Shown piece by piece: positions 16,933 to 29,016 of a stretch of DNA of 64,000 nt. This DNA is from Achromobacter ruhlandii (GTDB lineage Bacteria > Pseudomonadota > Gammaproteobacteria > Burkholderiales > Burkholderiaceae_B). The stretch lies in NCBI RefSeq assembly GCF_902859695.1, contig NZ_CADIJL010000023.1:35645-99644 (forward strand), given 5' to 3'. The first letter of the stretch is position 1. Each line of letters starts with the position of its first letter. The position numbers and the translations under genes were made by a program. Under the pieces are notes generated by a model that was given only the letters and a program-made list of their open reading frames with translations, did no database searches and had not been told where the DNA came from.

Positions 16933-17868
16933 ATGGACTGGACTCACCGGTTGCGCCTGCGCAATCTGAAAATGCTGCTCAGCCTGGCCCAGACCCGCAA
17001 CATCAGCCACTCGGCCGCCATGCTCAACACGACCCAGCCGGGCTTGTCGAAATGGCTGAAGGATCTGGAAGACGACATCGGCCTGCCGCTGTTCGAGCGC
17101 CATGCGCGCGGCCTGCGGCCGACGCCGCACGGCGACGTGCTGATCGCGCACGCGCAGCGGGTCGAGGCGCAGCTGGACCGCGCCAGCGCCGACATGGCCG
17201 CCTTGCGCGAAGGGGGCGGCGGGCGGGTGGTGATCGGCGCGTCCGGCGCCTCGGCGTCGGATACCGTGCCGCTGGCGGTGATGAAGCTGCTCGAACGCAT
17301 GCCGCAGGCCCGCGTGAAACTGGTGGAAGGCACCACCGACCGCCTGCTGGCGCAACTGGCGCAGGGCGACCTGGACATCGTGGTGGGCCGCTCGGCGCCC
17401 GAGCATCACGATCCGGCCATCCGCTTCGAGGCCCTGTACCTGGAGCCGATCCACCTGGTGGCGCGGCCGCGCCATCCGCTGTTCGCGCGGGAGCAGCCGG
17501 GCTGGCCGGAGTTGCTGTCATACCGCTGGATCCTGTGGCCCAAGGGCACGCCGATCCGCAACGCGGTCGACGCCGCGCTGGCCGCGGCCGGCCAGGCGCC
17601 GCCGGCCGACCATATCGAATCCAATTCGGTCACCATCAACCTCACGCTGATCAACAACAGCGACATGATCGGCGTGGCTTCGCACCGCGCCGCGCTGCGC
17701 TTCACGCAGATGAAGGCGATGCGCATCATTCCGATGCGGCTGTCGGGCTTCGGCTCGGTGGCCATGTACTGGCGCGAGGATGCGTTCCGGCCGACCGCCG
17801 TGCAGGAGGCGATGGCCGCGCTGCGCAACACGGTCGCCGAACACGCCCCGGGCGTGACGAGGCTGTGA
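16933..17868 (+). CDS. LysR-family transcriptional regulator of the gentisate operon
   Basis: The 311-residue regulator has an N-terminal winged helix-turn-helix (residues about 8-66) with N-I-S-H-S-A-A-M-L-N-T-T-Q-P-G-L-S-K and L-F-E-R-H-A-R-G-L-R-P-T-P-H-G. A LysR substrate-binding domain follows, with G-D-L-D-I-V-V-G-R and the effector-domain motif N-S-V-T-I-N-L-T-L-I-N-N-S-D-M-I-G-V. It is divergent from gentisate dioxygenase and shares a 169-base intergenic region that holds an inverted repeat. It resembles the GbpR-type LysR group that uses sugar or aromatic acids as inducer. The inducer here is likely 3-hydroxybenzoate or gentisate, by context. Its stop codon overlaps the next ATG (TGATG). 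Confidence 0.88.
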   Translation: MDWTHRLRLRNLKMLLSLAQTRNISHSAAMLNTTQPGLSKWLKDLEDDIGLPLFERHARGLRPTPHGDVLIAHAQRVEAQLDRASADMAALREGGGGRVVIGASGASASDTVPLAVMKLLERMPQARVKLVEGTTDRLLAQLAQGDLDIVVGRSAPEHHDPAIRFEALYLEPIHLVARPRHPLFAREQPGWPELLSYRWILWPKGTPIRNAVDAALAAAGQAPPADHIESNSVTINLTLINNSDMIGVASHRAALRFTQMKAMRIIPMRLSGFGSVAMYWREDAFRPTAVQEAMAALRNTVAEHAPGVTRL

Positions 17869-18425
17869 TGGCGCCGTCCGGCCCCGGCCTGAATGCGCTG
17901 ATCGCGCAATGCCGCCGCCTGGAGGCGGCGCTGCGCGACGAGTCGGGCGCGCCGGACGCGTCCGCGGCCATGCACCGTTTCGTCGCCGAGATGGATGCGC
18001 GCGCCGCGCCGCCGGGGCTGTGGTCGCCGCTGGCGCTGGCGGTGCTGACCATGGTCGGCGGCATCGGTGTCGGCATCGGCCTGCTGAGCCTGTTGCTGCG
18101 CCCGGCCGGCCCGGCGCTGGCGGCCTTCGCGCTGGTGCTGGCCTGCGCCGTCACGGCCCTGGCGCTGGCGATCGGCGTGGTGGCCTTCATGGGCGGCTAC
18201 AGCCTGGGGCTGGTGCTGCTCAAGCGCACCGCGCTGGCGTTGGCCACTGCCGGCGTGCTGGGCCTGATCGCCTGGTCGCAGGGCGACATGCGCGCGGTCG
18301 GCCCGGTGGTCGCGCTGCTGGGCGGCGCCGGCGCGTGGCTGCTGATGAACAGCAATGCGTTCTATGTGTTTGCCGGCTATCGCGTGGCGTTGCGAGTGAT
18401 GCAGGCGCAGGCGCGGCGGCCGTAA
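17868..18425 (+). CDS. Hypothetical membrane protein, 185 aa
   Basis: The start overlaps the LysR stop by one base (TGATG), so it is translated from the same mRNA. The first 50 residues are soluble with an amphipathic helix. Predicted membrane segments lie at about 55-77, 84-107, 121-136 and 142-160. There are no catalytic motifs, no signal peptide, and no recognised domain. The C-terminus is short and basic (Q-A-Q-A-R-R-P). It may be a small transporter subunit or an unrelated inner-membrane protein. Its link to the gentisate cluster is only positional. Confidence 0.65.
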   Translation: MAPSGPGLNALIAQCRRLEAALRDESGAPDASAAMHRFVAEMDARAAPPGLWSPLALAVLTMVGGIGVGIGLLSLLLRPAGPALAAFALVLACAVTALALAIGVVAFMGGYSLGLVLLKRTALALATAGVLGLIAWSQGDMRAVGPVVALLGGAGAWLLMNSNAFYVFAGYRVALRVMQAQARRP

Positions 18426-18428
18426 GCG

Positions 18429-18501
18429 GCCGGCTGCGTGCGCGTGATGGGCGGCGGGGGAGCGCCGATGCCTCGCGGCGATCCGCGCGCACGCAGCCGG
18501 C
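18429..18501. terminator. Large inverted repeat between converging genes
   Basis: The 16-bp arms 18429-18444 and 18486-18501 pair perfectly (GCCGGCTGCGTGCGCG and its complement), with a 41-nt loop. It lies between the converging hypothetical membrane gene and glpK, where a two-way terminator is expected. No T-run is present. Confidence 0.5.
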
Positions 18502-18532
18502 GCGTGTCAGCGGCGCGCCGGGCGGCCTCCGT

Positions 18533-20042
<1,510 letters not shown>

Positions 20043-20056
<14 letters not shown>

Positions 20057-21497
20057 TGTTCTTGGCGCCGTTCAGGTGTGCCCCGGCCAGCGGGTCGAGG
20101 CGTCTAAAGGAAAAGACCGAAGCCGCGCACAGCAGGCCGATGACGATGAAGCCGACGATCACGTCGCCCACCACCAGGCTTTCCGCCCCGCGCAGGGTCA
20201 TGCTGATGTTCAGGGTCACCGCGGCCACGCCCACGCCCAGGCTGATGCCGAGCTGCTGCGCCATGGCGGCGAAACTGCTGGCGCGGCTCATCTTGGCCGG
20301 GGGAATGTCGGCATAGGTTAGCGTATTTACGCCGGTGAACTGCAGCGAGCGGAAGAAGCCGCCGACCAGCAGGATGGCGATCATCAGCCAGACCGGGGTG
20401 GTGGGGGTGAACGTGGCGCAGACCACGATGAAGGCGCCGGTCAGCACCGCGTTCACGGTCAGCACCCGGCGAAAGCCGAAATGCCTGACGATGGGCGTGG
20501 CGACGAATTTCATCAGCAGCGCGCCGGCGGCGCTGGCGAAGGTGATCAGGCCGGCCGAGAACGGCGACAGGCCGAAGCCCACCTGCAGCAGCATGGCCAG
20601 CAGGAAGGGCGTGGCGCCGACCGCGAAGCGGCACAGGTTGCCGCCCAGCGTCGAGATGGCGAAGGTCGGGATGCGCATCAGCGCCAGATCGATGATGGGG
20701 TGTTCGGTGCGGCGCGCATGCCAGCCGTAGAGCAGGCCGCAGACGATGCCCACCGCGATCAGGCCCAGCAGCATCGGCAGCGGCATGACGTCGCGGCCGA
20801 TGGCCTCGAAGCCGCTGACCAGCGTGGCCAGGCACACCGCGCTGAGCAGGAAGCCCAGCCAGTCCAGGCGCGGCGCCGATTCTTCCTTGATCTCGGCCAC
20901 GTAGCGCAGCACCAGCGCGATGCCGAGCACGCCAATGGGGATATTGATCAGGAAGATCCAGTGCCACGACATGTACGTGACCATGAAACCGCCCAGTGGC
21001 GGCCCGATCACCGGCCCCAGCAGCGCCGGGATCGACAGGAACGACATGGCTTTCAACAGATCCTGCTTGGGCACCGTGCGCAGCAGGATGATGCGGCCCA
21101 CCGGCACCATCATGGCCCCGGCCATGCCCTGCACCACCCGGGCGATGACCAGCTGCGGCAGGTCCTGCGACAGGGCGCAGGCCACGGAACTGAGGGTGAA
21201 CAGGCCGATGGCGGCGATGAACACGCGGCGCGCGCCGTAGCGGTCGGCGGCCCAGCCGCTGACCGGCACGAACACGGCCACCGACAGCAGGTAGGAGGTG
21301 ATGGCCACGTTCAACCGCACCGGGGTCGATCCCAGTGCCCGCGCCATGGCCGGCAGGGCGGTGGCGACCACCGTGGCGTCCAGCATCTGCATGAACAGCG
21401 CACAGCCGACGATGAAGGGAATCATGCGCGCCGCGCGCACCGCGTCCGGGGTCGAGGGAGGAGCGGGATTGGCTGCGGCTGCGGATTCGGCTGACAT
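20043..21497 (-). CDS. MFS multidrug exporter (DHA2 family)
   Basis: The 484-residue protein has about 13-14 hydrophobic segments, as in DHA2/QacA/EmrB exporters. Motif D1 is [13 protein letters not shown], motif A is [13 protein letters not shown], and a motif-C-like [11 protein letters not shown] follows. A signature [14 protein letters not shown] is also present. The start [13 protein letters not shown] at 21497 was chosen; a longer frame adds residues without similarity. No membrane-fusion partner is adjacent, so it would act alone. It is followed by glpK with overlapping reading frames. Substrate is unknown. Confidence 0.87.
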
Positions 21498-21595
21498 GGC
21501 GGAGGGGGGCGGTGGGACCCGGAAGATTGTAACGCCGGCTCCCGGCCCCGCGTGCAGTAAACTCCGGGTATCCGAAACCCACTGAAATTGGTGCC

Positions 21596-21784
21596 ATGGC
21601 AACCAACTACGAATCCGAGATCACCAAGTTCCTCAAAGACTACAAGCAGTCGCACCCTGGCACCGAAGAGCGCCAGCGCGAGGGCCGCGCCCGTCTGTGG
21701 GACAAGCCGCAGGACGCGGAACTGCTGGAAGGCTTCCGCGCCGCCCGCGTGCCGCAAAAGCCGTACGTGTATCAGGCCGACTGA
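21596..21784 (+). CDS. DUF3460 family small protein
   Basis: The 62-residue protein has no signal or membrane segment. It is rich in charged residues and includes Y-E-S-E-I-T-K-F-L-K-D-Y-K-Q and a W-D-K-P-Q-D segment near the middle. This looks like the DUF3460 family, small proteins of unknown function in Burkholderiales, often next to scpA. No clear ribosome site precedes the ATG. It is 16 bases upstream of scpA and divergent from the MFS gene, so it probably begins the scpA operon. Confidence 0.8.
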   Translation: MATNYESEITKFLKDYKQSHPGTEERQREGRARLWDKPQDAELLEGFRAARVPQKPYVYQAD

Positions 21785-21800
21785 TACCGTTGCGGCAGCC

Positions 21801-23589
<1,789 letters not shown>

Positions 23590-23713
23590 TGCCAGGCGCC
23601 GTCGCCGGCCCGTTTGCCGCGGGCCGCGCCGTCGCCCCTGGCAAAATTGCCAGCTTACGTCGCCGCCGGCGGCGGGGCAGACTCTCTGCAACCTTTCATT
23701 GCAGAGCCGTTCC

Positions 23714-24127
23714 ATGCCCGTTCCCCGCCCCGATCTTCCCGCCATCCTGGCCGTCCTGACGCCGCGCGAACGCGAGATCGTCGACTACATCGTCGCCGGA
23801 CGGCCCAACAAGGTCATCGCCATCGACCTGGGTATCTCGCTGCGCACGGTCGAGGCCCATCGCGCCCGCATCTTCACCAAGCTGGGGGTGCGCAACGCCA
23901 TGCGGCTGGCCTGCCGGCTATGCGCCTACGGACACCTGGACGGCGGACCGCCGTTGCCGGTCGGGCCCGCTGGCCACGTTCAGGATGCGGCGGCCGGTGA
24001 CGGCCCGGCCAGGGCGGAGACGGGGTGCCCGGGCTCGGGCGCGTATGCCGTCCATCCCAGGCCGATCGCCACCGTGATCGCGGATTGTTCCGCGATGCTG
24101 ATCAACAAGGGGTTGTGGGGTAAGTAG
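23714..24127 (+). CDS. LuxR/FixJ-type HTH DNA-binding protein without a receiver domain
   Basis: The 137-residue protein has only one recognised domain, a GerE/LuxR-type helix-turn-helix at residues about 14-70: L-T-P-R-E-R-E-I-V-D-Y-I-V-A-G, K-V-I-A-I-D-L-G-I-S-L-R-T-V-E-A-H-R-A. The usual N-terminal receiver or ligand domain is missing. The C-terminal half is Gly/Ala/Pro-rich without recognisable features and could be a non-conserved tail. The ATG at 23714 was chosen over an in-frame TTG 15 bases upstream. It is plausible as a free-standing DNA-binding regulator like Bordetella/Pseudomonas orphan HTH proteins. It is not clearly in an operon. Confidence 0.7.
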   Translation: MPVPRPDLPAILAVLTPREREIVDYIVAGRPNKVIAIDLGISLRTVEAHRARIFTKLGVRNAMRLACRLCAYGHLDGGPPLPVGPAGHVQDAAAGDGPARAETGCPGSGAYAVHPRPIATVIADCSAMLINKGLWGK

Positions 24128-24196
24128 GCGCTCACATCGAGCGTGTTCGCCGGCGGCGTTCGCGAGTCCGGCCGGGCGCGGGCGGCGGAAAGCACA

Positions 24197-24229
24197 AGGG
24201 CCTGGCGGACGCGGTGTCCGGCAGGCCCT
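24197..24229. terminator. Bidirectional hairpin between the LuxR-type gene and the lipoprotein gene
   Basis: AGGGCCTGGCGGAC (24197-24210) pairs with GTCCGGCAGGCCCT (24216-24229) with one mismatch out of 14 and a 5-nt loop. On the minus strand a T-containing stretch (TGTGCTTTCC) follows. It lies where converging transcripts end, so it likely terminates the lipoprotein gene and perhaps the LuxR-type gene. Confidence 0.55.
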
Positions 24230-24280
24230 CGGGGCGGTGGGCGGTCGGTCAGGCCAGAGGCAGTGTCTGGCCTGCCGGCC

Positions 24281-25048
24281 TTACGGGCACTGGGGCGCGT
24301 TGGCCTTGGCCAGTTCGTCGATCGGATCCAGGTCCGGCTGGCGCGTCAGGTTGTAGTTCAGGTTCGGCGTCTGGCCGCCGATGGAGCGCACGCGCAGCAC
24401 GTTGTTGGCGGCCACCACGAATTCGACCCGCACATTGCCCTTGCCGTCGAGCAGGATGACGCGCGGCGGGCGCTCGTCGGTGGCATCCCAGCAGCCCTGC
24501 TCGACCACCGGGGCGGCCTTCTTGGGATCGTTTTCGAGGTAGGCGGTGCGGCCGCGCCAGCGGCCGTTGGGCGCCAGGGTCAGCGTGACGCGCTGCGCCG
24601 TGCACTGCATGGCGGGCGAGAAACACGGCAGGGTGCCCATGTAGGTCTGCGGTTGGGGCACCAGGCTGTTGGCGGCCGCGCTTTGCATGGAGGCCGGGGC
24701 CGGAGCGGGCGCCGGGGCGGCCGCGGCGCCGCCGCTGTCGGCGCCTTCCGGCACGGCCTGGCCGTCCTCGGTGGTGGCGCCCTGGCTGGCCGCGGCCTGG
24801 TTCGGGGTCTTTTTCTGGTCCGGCTTGAGCGCGATCTGCACCTGCGACGGCGCCCGCAGCACGGTGCGGTAGCCGGCGCCGGAGCCCTGGTACTGGGCGT
24901 CGGTCACGGTGCTTTCCGCCGGAGGATCGTAATAGCCTTCGGTGCGTTGCTGGGCGCAGCCCGCGGCGCCCAGCGCCGTGCCCGCGAGCAGCAGCCCCAA
25001 GATGCCGAGTTTGCGGGGGCGGGTAAGGAGTTCGACGCGCGCGGCCAT
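24281..25048 (-). CDS. NlpE-like envelope lipoprotein
   Basis: The 255-residue protein has a lipoprotein signal: hydrophobic core I-L-G-L-L-L-A-G-T-A-L-G-A-A-G and a Cys at 31 (L-G-A-A-G-C). A Q/A/P-rich linker (about 75-130) follows. The C-terminal part contains Y-M-G-T-L-P-C-F-S-P-A-M-Q-C-T-A-Q-R-V-T-L-T-L and a later G-C-W, the pattern of the NlpE N-terminal domain (Y-x-G-x-L-P-C-x-x-C). NlpE senses lipoprotein and copper stress for Cpx in E. coli. Function here is not known. The ATG at 25048 fits a signal peptide; an upstream in-frame ATG would disrupt it. Confidence 0.75.
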   Translation of the reverse strand: MAARVELLTRPRKLGILGLLLAGTALGAAGCAQQRTEGYYDPPAESTVTDAQYQGSGAGYRTVLRAPSQVQIALKPDQKKTPNQAAASQGATTEDGQAVPEGADSGGAAAAPAPAPAPASMQSAAANSLVPQPQTYMGTLPCFSPAMQCTAQRVTLTLAPNGRWRGRTAYLENDPKKAAPVVEQGCWDATDERPPRVILLDGKGNVRVEFVVAANNVLRVRSIGGQTPNLNYNLTRQPDLDPIDELAKANAPQCP

Positions 25049-25220
25049 GGCAGCTGATCCGTAAATTGAGTCTGTCTCCGATTTTACGCACTTATGCGAA
25101 GATTCGATACGTTCCCCCACACCCTGAAAGGCGTAGCCGGCACTTTATGCACAAATTACGACACGGCCCCGCACGGCCCGGCCGCCGCCGCGCCCGCCGC
25201 GCCGCGCCGCGAGGGCGCGC

Positions 25221-26078
25221 ATGACCACGCTGTGGCATGTCCTTCCCGTGCCGCTGGCACTGTTCGTCGCGCTGGCCGCGCTGGGCGGCCTGGCCGTCGG
25301 CGGCTGGCTGACGCGGGTAACTCACCGCCTGCCGCGCATGATGGAACGCGAATGGCAGGCGCAATGCCAGGAGGCGGCGGGCCAGGCCCGGCCGGCCGCC
25401 AGCTACGGCCTGTGGGCGCCGGCCGCGCACTGCCCGCGGTGCGAAGCGCCCGTGACCGGCTGGCGCCGCCTGCCGCTGGCGGGCTGGCTGGCGCTGCGCG
25501 GCCGCTGCGCCGCCTGCCGGGCGCCGATCGGCTGGCGCTATCCCGCCATCGAGGCCATCACCTGCGTGCTGTTCGCGGCCTGCGCCTGGCGCTTCGGCGC
25601 CACGCCCATCGCGCTGTGCGCCATGGGGCTGTCGGCGGCGCTGGTGGCGCTGGCCTGGATCGATCTCGAATCGACCCTCCTGCCCGATGCCATCACTCTG
25701 CCACTGGCCTGGGCCGGCCTGCTGGTGAACCTGTTCGATGCCTTTACCCCGTTGTCGATGGCGGTGGTGGGCGCGGTGGCCGGCTATTCGTTCCTGTGGG
25801 TTATCTTTCATGCATTCCGCCTGCTGACGGGGCGCGAGGGCATGGGCTACGGCGACTTCAAGCTGCTGGCGGCGCTGGGCGCCTGGTTCGGCGTCGGCGC
25901 GTTGCCGATGCTGCTGCTGGCCGCGTCGGTGGCGGGGGTGGTGGTGGGCGGCGCGTTGACGCTCAGCGGCCGCGCCAGTCGCGGCCAGGCGCTGCCGTTC
26001 GGGCCCTACCTGGCGCTGGCGGGCGTGGCCGTGCTGCTGCTGGGCGGCGAGCAGGGCCTGGGATGGTTGCTGCATTGA
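25221..26078 (+). CDS. pilD: Prepilin leader peptidase / N-methyltransferase
   Basis: The 285-residue inner-membrane enzyme cleaves and N-methylates type IV prepilin and pseudopilin leaders. The zinc-binding Cys are visible as H-C-P-R-C-E-A-P and R-C-A-A-C-R-A-P-I. The two catalytic Asp are in A-W-I-D-L-E-S-T-L-L-P-D and G-M-G-Y-G-D-F-K-L-L-A-A-L-G. About eight membrane segments are predicted. It sits upstream of coaE and zapD, as in many betaproteobacteria, but pilB and pilC are missing: the gene upstream is the divergent lipoprotein. It could serve type II secretion or pili encoded elsewhere. Confidence 0.92.
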   Translation: MTTLWHVLPVPLALFVALAALGGLAVGGWLTRVTHRLPRMMEREWQAQCQEAAGQARPAASYGLWAPAAHCPRCEAPVTGWRRLPLAGWLALRGRCAACRAPIGWRYPAIEAITCVLFAACAWRFGATPIALCAMGLSAALVALAWIDLESTLLPDAITLPLAWAGLLVNLFDAFTPLSMAVVGAVAGYSFLWVIFHAFRLLTGREGMGYGDFKLLAALGAWFGVGALPMLLLAASVAGVVVGGALTLSGRASRGQALPFGPYLALAGVAVLLLGGEQGLGWLLH

Positions 26079-26133
26079 GGGCGCGCGGGGCGCGCCGGTC
26101 CGGCCGGATCGCGGCCGCGAGGGAATGAAGAGC

Positions 26134-26781
26134 ATGTTCAAGATCGGTCTGACAGGAGGCATCGGCTCGGGCAAGTCGCGCGTGGCCGACATGCTGGGCG
26201 AATGGGGCGCGTCGGTGGTCGACACGGACGAGATCGCGCGCGCGCTGACAGCGGTCGGGGGCGCGGCCATGCCCGCCATCGAACGCGAGTTCGGGCCCGA
26301 CGCGTTGACACCGGATGGCGCCCTCGACCGCGACTGGATGCGGGAACGCGCCTTCGCCGATCCGCGAGTCCGCCTGCGCCTTGAGGCCATCCTGCACCCG
26401 GCCATCGGCCATGAAACCGAACGCCAGGCCGAGGCCGCGCGCGGCGCCTATCTGGTGTTCGTGGTGCCGCTGCTGGTGGAGTCGATCACGCGCTGGCGCG
26501 ACCGCGTCGATCGCATCTGCGTGGTCGATTGCGATCCCGAAACGCAGGTGGCGCGCGTGCAGTCGCGCAGCGGGCTGACGGACTCTGCCATCCGGCGTAT
26601 CATGGCGGCACAGGCTGCGCGGGCCAGCCGGCTCGAAGTCGCGGATGACGTCATCGACAATGGCGGCGCGACCTCGCCGGAGCAATTGCGCGCGCAGGCG
26701 AAGACCCTGCATGACCGCTGGCTTGCGCTGGCGGCCGCGACGGGCCGGCAAGCCCCGGGCTTGGCCGGCACCCCTGAATAA
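26134..26781 (+). CDS. coaE: Dephospho-CoA kinase
   Basis: The enzyme phosphorylates dephospho-CoA at the 3' hydroxyl, the last step of CoA synthesis. Walker A is G-L-T-G-G-I-G-S-G-K-S at the N-terminus, with the D-T-D-E-I-A-R motif, F-A-D-P-R-V-R-L-R-L-E-A-I-L-H-P, and V-V-P-L-L-V-E-S. I chose the ATG at 26134 (MFKIGLTGG, 215 residues) because the GAGGGA site ends nine bases before it. It abuts the other in-frame ATG at 26125, leaving no space there. Adjacent genes are pilD and zapD. Confidence 0.92.
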   Translation: MFKIGLTGGIGSGKSRVADMLGEWGASVVDTDEIARALTAVGGAAMPAIEREFGPDALTPDGALDRDWMRERAFADPRVRLRLEAILHPAIGHETERQAEAARGAYLVFVVPLLVESITRWRDRVDRICVVDCDPETQVARVQSRSGLTDSAIRRIMAAQAARASRLEVADDVIDNGGATSPEQLRAQAKTLHDRWLALAAATGRQAPGLAGTPE

Positions 26782-26805
26782 TCTCGGCCCGCGGGTCGAC
26801 CTCTG

Positions 26806-27576
26806 ATGGGCCTGTTTACAAGCGTGATTGTTTTCGAATATCCCTTCAATGAGCGCATCCGCGCTTACCTGCGGCTCGAATACCTGTTCGACAGGCTGTT
26901 CTTCTTTGCCCGCGAGGGGGATTCACGCCTGCACCAGGTCGCGGTCACCTCGTTGTTCGATCTGCTCGACGTCTGCGAGCGCACCGACGTGAAAGGCGCG
27001 GTGCTGCAGGATCTCGAACGCCAGCGCGTGGCGCTGGTGGGCCTGCGCGATCACCCCGGGGTGGCGCAGGACGCGCTCGAAGGCATGCTGCGCGAACTCG
27101 AAAAGGTCTCCTCGACCCTGGCCGCGCCCGGCAAGACCGGCCAGTCGCTGCGCGAGAACGAATGGCTCACCAGCCTGCGCGGCCGCCTGGCGGTGCCCGG
27201 CGGCGCCACCCAGGTGGACATGCCGTCGTACTACGCCTGGCAGCAAAAGCCCGAGGCCGCGCGCTGCGCGGACCTGCAGGCCTGGCTGGCGCCCTTCATC
27301 CCCCTGTTCGACGGCCTGACCATGGCGCTGCGCCTGCTGCGCGAGTCCGGCCGCAAGACCGACATCGTGGCCGAACAGGGCGCCTACCAGCAGATGCTGG
27401 GCGGCAAGCAGTACCAGTTGCTGCGCGTGTGGGTCGACCAGGCCCAGGGCGTATTCCCCGAGATCAGTGCCAACAAGTACATGATCTGGATCCGCTTTTC
27501 GACCCAGGACGGCGAGTTCAAGCCCCAGCAGGTGGCCCGCAGCATCCCGTTCCAGATGACCCTCTGCAATTCCTGA
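26806..27576 (+). CDS. zapD: Cell division protein ZapD
   Basis: The 256-residue cytoplasmic protein bundles FtsZ filaments at midcell. It opens I-V-F-E-Y-P-F-N-E-R-I-R-A-Y-L-R-L-E-Y-L-F-D and has the helix-rich N-domain followed by a beta-rich C-domain with I-S-A-N-K-Y-M-I-W-I-R-F near the end, typical of ZapD (YacF). It starts 24 bases after coaE. In many betaproteobacteria the order is pilD-coaE-zapD, as here, often followed by yacG, which I did not find. Confidence 0.93.
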   Translation: MGLFTSVIVFEYPFNERIRAYLRLEYLFDRLFFFAREGDSRLHQVAVTSLFDLLDVCERTDVKGAVLQDLERQRVALVGLRDHPGVAQDALEGMLRELEKVSSTLAAPGKTGQSLRENEWLTSLRGRLAVPGGATQVDMPSYYAWQQKPEAARCADLQAWLAPFIPLFDGLTMALRLLRESGRKTDIVAEQGAYQQMLGGKQYQLLRVWVDQAQGVFPEISANKYMIWIRFSTQDGEFKPQQVARSIPFQMTLCNS

Positions 27577-27723
27577 TCCGTCCGGGCCTCCGGGCGCGGC
27601 AGCCGGCGGCGATCCTGCCCCGATTCCTGTTGCGGCCTATTTCAGCGGCAACGGACAATCACGGAAATGTCGGCCGCCTGGGTCACAATACGGCTTTCTC
27701 CGTCAGTGCCGGAACCGTATCCC

Positions 27724-29001
27724 ATGTCCGATAGCCGTCCCGTTTCGTCGCCTTCCCGCTGGACCCGCCGCAGAATCATCGGGTTGGCGGTGCTTTTGCT
27801 GGTGGTCGCCGGCATCGCCTGGCTGGCGCTGCGGCCGGCCGCCAAGCCGGGTGGCGCGGGCGGCGGGCGTCCGGGCGCGGGCGGACGGCCCAACATGGCC
27901 GCGGCCATGGCCAACCTGGCCGTGCCGGTGCGGGTGGCCAGCGCCGTCACGCAGGACATCGACATCTTCCTCAAGTCCCTGGGCACCGTCACGGCCTACA
28001 ACACCGTCACCGTGCGCAGCCGTGTCAGCGGCGAGCTGGTCGACGTGCCGTTCAAGGAAGGCCAGCAGGTCAAGGCCGGCGACCTGCTGGCGCAGGTCGA
28101 CCCGCGCGCCTTCCAGGTGGCCCTGGACCAGGCCCGCGGCACCCAGATGCAGAACCTGGCGCTGCTGGAGAACGCGCGCCGCGACCTGCAGCGCTATCAG
28201 GCCCTGTTCAAGCAGGACTCCATCGCCAAGCAGCAGGTCGACACCCAGGCGGCGCTGGTGCGGCAATACGAAGGCACCATCAAGAGCGACCAGGCGAATG
28301 TCGACAATGCCCGCCTGCAGCTGGACTACGCCCGCATCACGGCGCCGATCAGCGGCCGCCTCGGCCTGCGCCAGGTCGACCGGGGCAACCTGGTGTCCAG
28401 CTCGGACACCAATGGCCTGGTGGTGATCACGCAGACCCAGCCGATCTCGGTGGTGTTCACGCTGCCCGAGACGCAATTGCCGGAAGTGCGCGCCGAACTG
28501 GCCCAGGGCCGCACCCTGGCGGTGGAGGCCTATGACCGCGCCGACACCCGCCGCATCGCGTCCGGCACGCTGGAGACGCTGGACAACCAGATCGACGTCA
28601 CCACCGGCACCCTCAAGCTCAAGGCCAGGTTCGACAACCAGGACGACGCGCTGTTTCCCAACCAGTTCGTCAACGTGCGCCTGCACGTGCTGACGCGCAA
28701 GGGCGTGACCGCGATTCCAACGGCGGCGGTGCAGCAGGGCTCGGCCGGCGCCTTCGTGTTCCTGGTGCAGCCGGACAATACCGTGCAGGTCAGGCAGGTC
28801 AAGCTGGGCGCCATCAACAATGGCATGGTGGCCGTGAACGAGGGCCTGCAGCCGGGCGACCGCGTCGTCACCGAGGGCACCGACCGCCTGCGCGCCGGCG
28901 CCAAGGTCGAGGTGGTGAGCGGCGACGAGGTGATCCCCGCCGCCAAGGACAAGTCGCTGGGCGGGGGCGCGCCGGCGGGCACCACGCCCGCCACGCGCTG
29001 A
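27724..29001 (+). CDS. mdtA: Efflux pump periplasmic adaptor (MdtA-type)
   Basis: The 425-residue membrane-fusion protein has a short cytoplasmic N-terminus and one membrane anchor (I-I-G-L-A-V-L-L-L-V-V-A-G-I-A-W-L). The hairpin and lipoyl half-motifs follow: V-R-S-R-V-S-G-E-L-V-D-V-P-F-K-E-G-Q-Q-V-K-A-G-D-L-L and, after the coiled coil, I-T-A-P-I-S-G-R-L-G. The linker contains a Gly-rich stretch (residues about 43-58). The first gene of a four-gene efflux operon, it would join the RND pump to the NodT-type outer-membrane channel. An in-frame upstream ATG at 27667 was rejected because it lacks a ribosome site and adds a non-matching segment. Confidence 0.9.
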   Translation: MSDSRPVSSPSRWTRRRIIGLAVLLLVVAGIAWLALRPAAKPGGAGGGRPGAGGRPNMAAAMANLAVPVRVASAVTQDIDIFLKSLGTVTAYNTVTVRSRVSGELVDVPFKEGQQVKAGDLLAQVDPRAFQVALDQARGTQMQNLALLENARRDLQRYQALFKQDSIAKQQVDTQAALVRQYEGTIKSDQANVDNARLQLDYARITAPISGRLGLRQVDRGNLVSSSDTNGLVVITQTQPISVVFTLPETQLPEVRAELAQGRTLAVEAYDRADTRRIASGTLETLDNQIDVTTGTLKLKARFDNQDDALFPNQFVNVRLHVLTRKGVTAIPTAAVQQGSAGAFVFLVQPDNTVQVRQVKLGAINNGMVAVNEGLQPGDRVVTEGTDRLRAGAKVEVVSGDEVIPAAKDKSLGGGAPAGTTPATR

Positions 29002-29016
29002 TCGGGGGGCCGCGCC

